Source: an uncultured Clostridia bacterium
Lineage (GTDB): Bacteria > Bacillota > Clostridia > Oscillospirales > Acutalibacteraceae
DNA length: 6,479 bases
Direction of reading: 5' to 3'
Assembly (NCBI GenBank): GCA_946405475.1
Contig: CAMJHI010000139.1
Span: forward strand, 1 to 6,479
Shown: piece after piece, positions 6,331 through 6,479 of the stretch
Position numbering within the stretch: the stretch's first letter is position 1
How the letters are laid out: the number at the start of each line of letters is the position of its first letter
Made by a program: the position numbers and the translations under genes
The notes under the pieces: generated by a model
Told to the model about the DNA's origin: nothing
Seen by the model: the letters and a program-made list of their open reading frames with translations, nothing else
Databases searched by the model: none

Positions 6331-6349
6331 TAGCGTCATTTTAGCGTCA
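6331..6349. repeat. Tandem TAGCGTCA direct repeat
   Basis: TAGCGTCA occurs at 6331-6338 and again at 6342-6349, one helical turn apart (11 bases). Phased short repeats like this can bind a protein on one DNA face; near a guaA 3' end they could be integrase arm sites or remnants, but no integrase is in the window. Part of the motif recurs inverted upstream of the XRE gene. Confidence 0.4.
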
Positions 6350-6407
6350 CGGGATTGATTATATCCTCGCAAACCGCCTATTTAAGCCATTTTTTGAAAT
6401 TTGGATA

Positions 6408-6479
6408 TTATTCCCACTCAATCGTCGCCGTGGGCTTGGGGGTGATATCGAAGAGGACGCGGTTGACGTTTTCGACCTC
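6408..6479 (-). CDS. guaA: GMP synthase (glutamine-hydrolysing), C-terminal end only
   Basis: The minus strand encodes 23 residues and a TAA stop; the rest lies beyond the right edge. The sequence includes NRVLFDITPKP and ends in ATIEWE, matching the conserved GMP synthase C-terminus (NRVVYDIT-KPPGTIEWE type). The enzyme converts XMP to GMP with ATP and glutamine, and this end belongs to the dimerisation domain at the XMP-binding site. It converges on the XRE gene. The last codons contain GAGTGGGAATA (minus strand of 6409-6419), the core at which Tn5801-like elements insert. Confidence 0.93.
   Translation of the reverse strand, partial: EVENVNRVLFDITPKPTATIEWE
6409..6419 (-). other. guaA 3'-end sequence matching an integration (att) core
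   Basis: GAGTGGGAATA on the minus strand, inside the last codons of guaA, equals the 11-base repeat I recall flanking Tn5801-type elements. The match is partly forced by conserved coding sequence, so it marks a potential site and does not show that an element is present. I saw no second copy in the window. Confidence 0.4.

Noticed and set aside
6358..6363. TATAAT on the minus strand between guaA and the terminator
   Set aside because: A perfect -10 hexamer but with no -35 at proper spacing, no TG extension, and nothing coding downstream of it before the terminator.

Overview
This window reads as ordinary chromosomal sequence from a GC-rich member of the Firmicutes, most likely class Clostridia (an Oscillospirales-like gut lineage is my best guess, not proven). 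The reasons are a DarA/PstA-type cyclic-di-AMP receptor, strong GGAGG-type ribosome binding sites, sigma-A-like promoters, and RF2 and GalU sequences of clostridial character. It holds seven coding regions: six complete, plus the last 23 codons of an eighth-strand-edge gene, guaA, cut off by the right end of the window.

Left part (1-3650), all on the minus strand, reading right to left: a RING/zinc-ribbon DUF2628 membrane protein (2637-3617), galU (1677-2570) with its own intrinsic terminator, a TIGR00300/LOR-SDH-domain enzyme related to archaeal-type ornithine cyclodeaminase (402-1475), and darA (34-360). The last two are 41 bases apart with no terminator between them and are probably cotranscribed. 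An extended -10 promoter sits just upstream of the pair.

Centre: positions 3618-3832 form a divergent promoter region serving the DUF2628 gene (minus) and prfB (plus, 3833-4957). prfB encodes peptide-release factor 2 in one uninterrupted frame, without the programmed frameshift found in many bacteria, and ends at a strong hairpin terminator.

Right part (4958-6479): a visibly more AT-rich XRE-family regulator gene (5181-6269) lies between the prfB terminator and the 3' end of guaA. The guaA 3' end is a known integration hotspot, and its last codons carry the 11-base core used by Tn5801-like elements. The upstream region of the regulator has a perfect 17-base palindrome resembling a TetR-type operator, a TGACGTCA palindrome at the predicted start of transcription, and a 10-base motif repeated in inverted orientation beyond the 3' end of the gene. 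This makes the regulator look like a small acquired or decayed cassette.

The genes cover housekeeping functions (translation termination, UDP-glucose supply, GMP synthesis, c-di-AMP sensing) and do not form one pathway. I found no RNA gene, CRISPR array, insertion sequence or clearly new multi-gene system.
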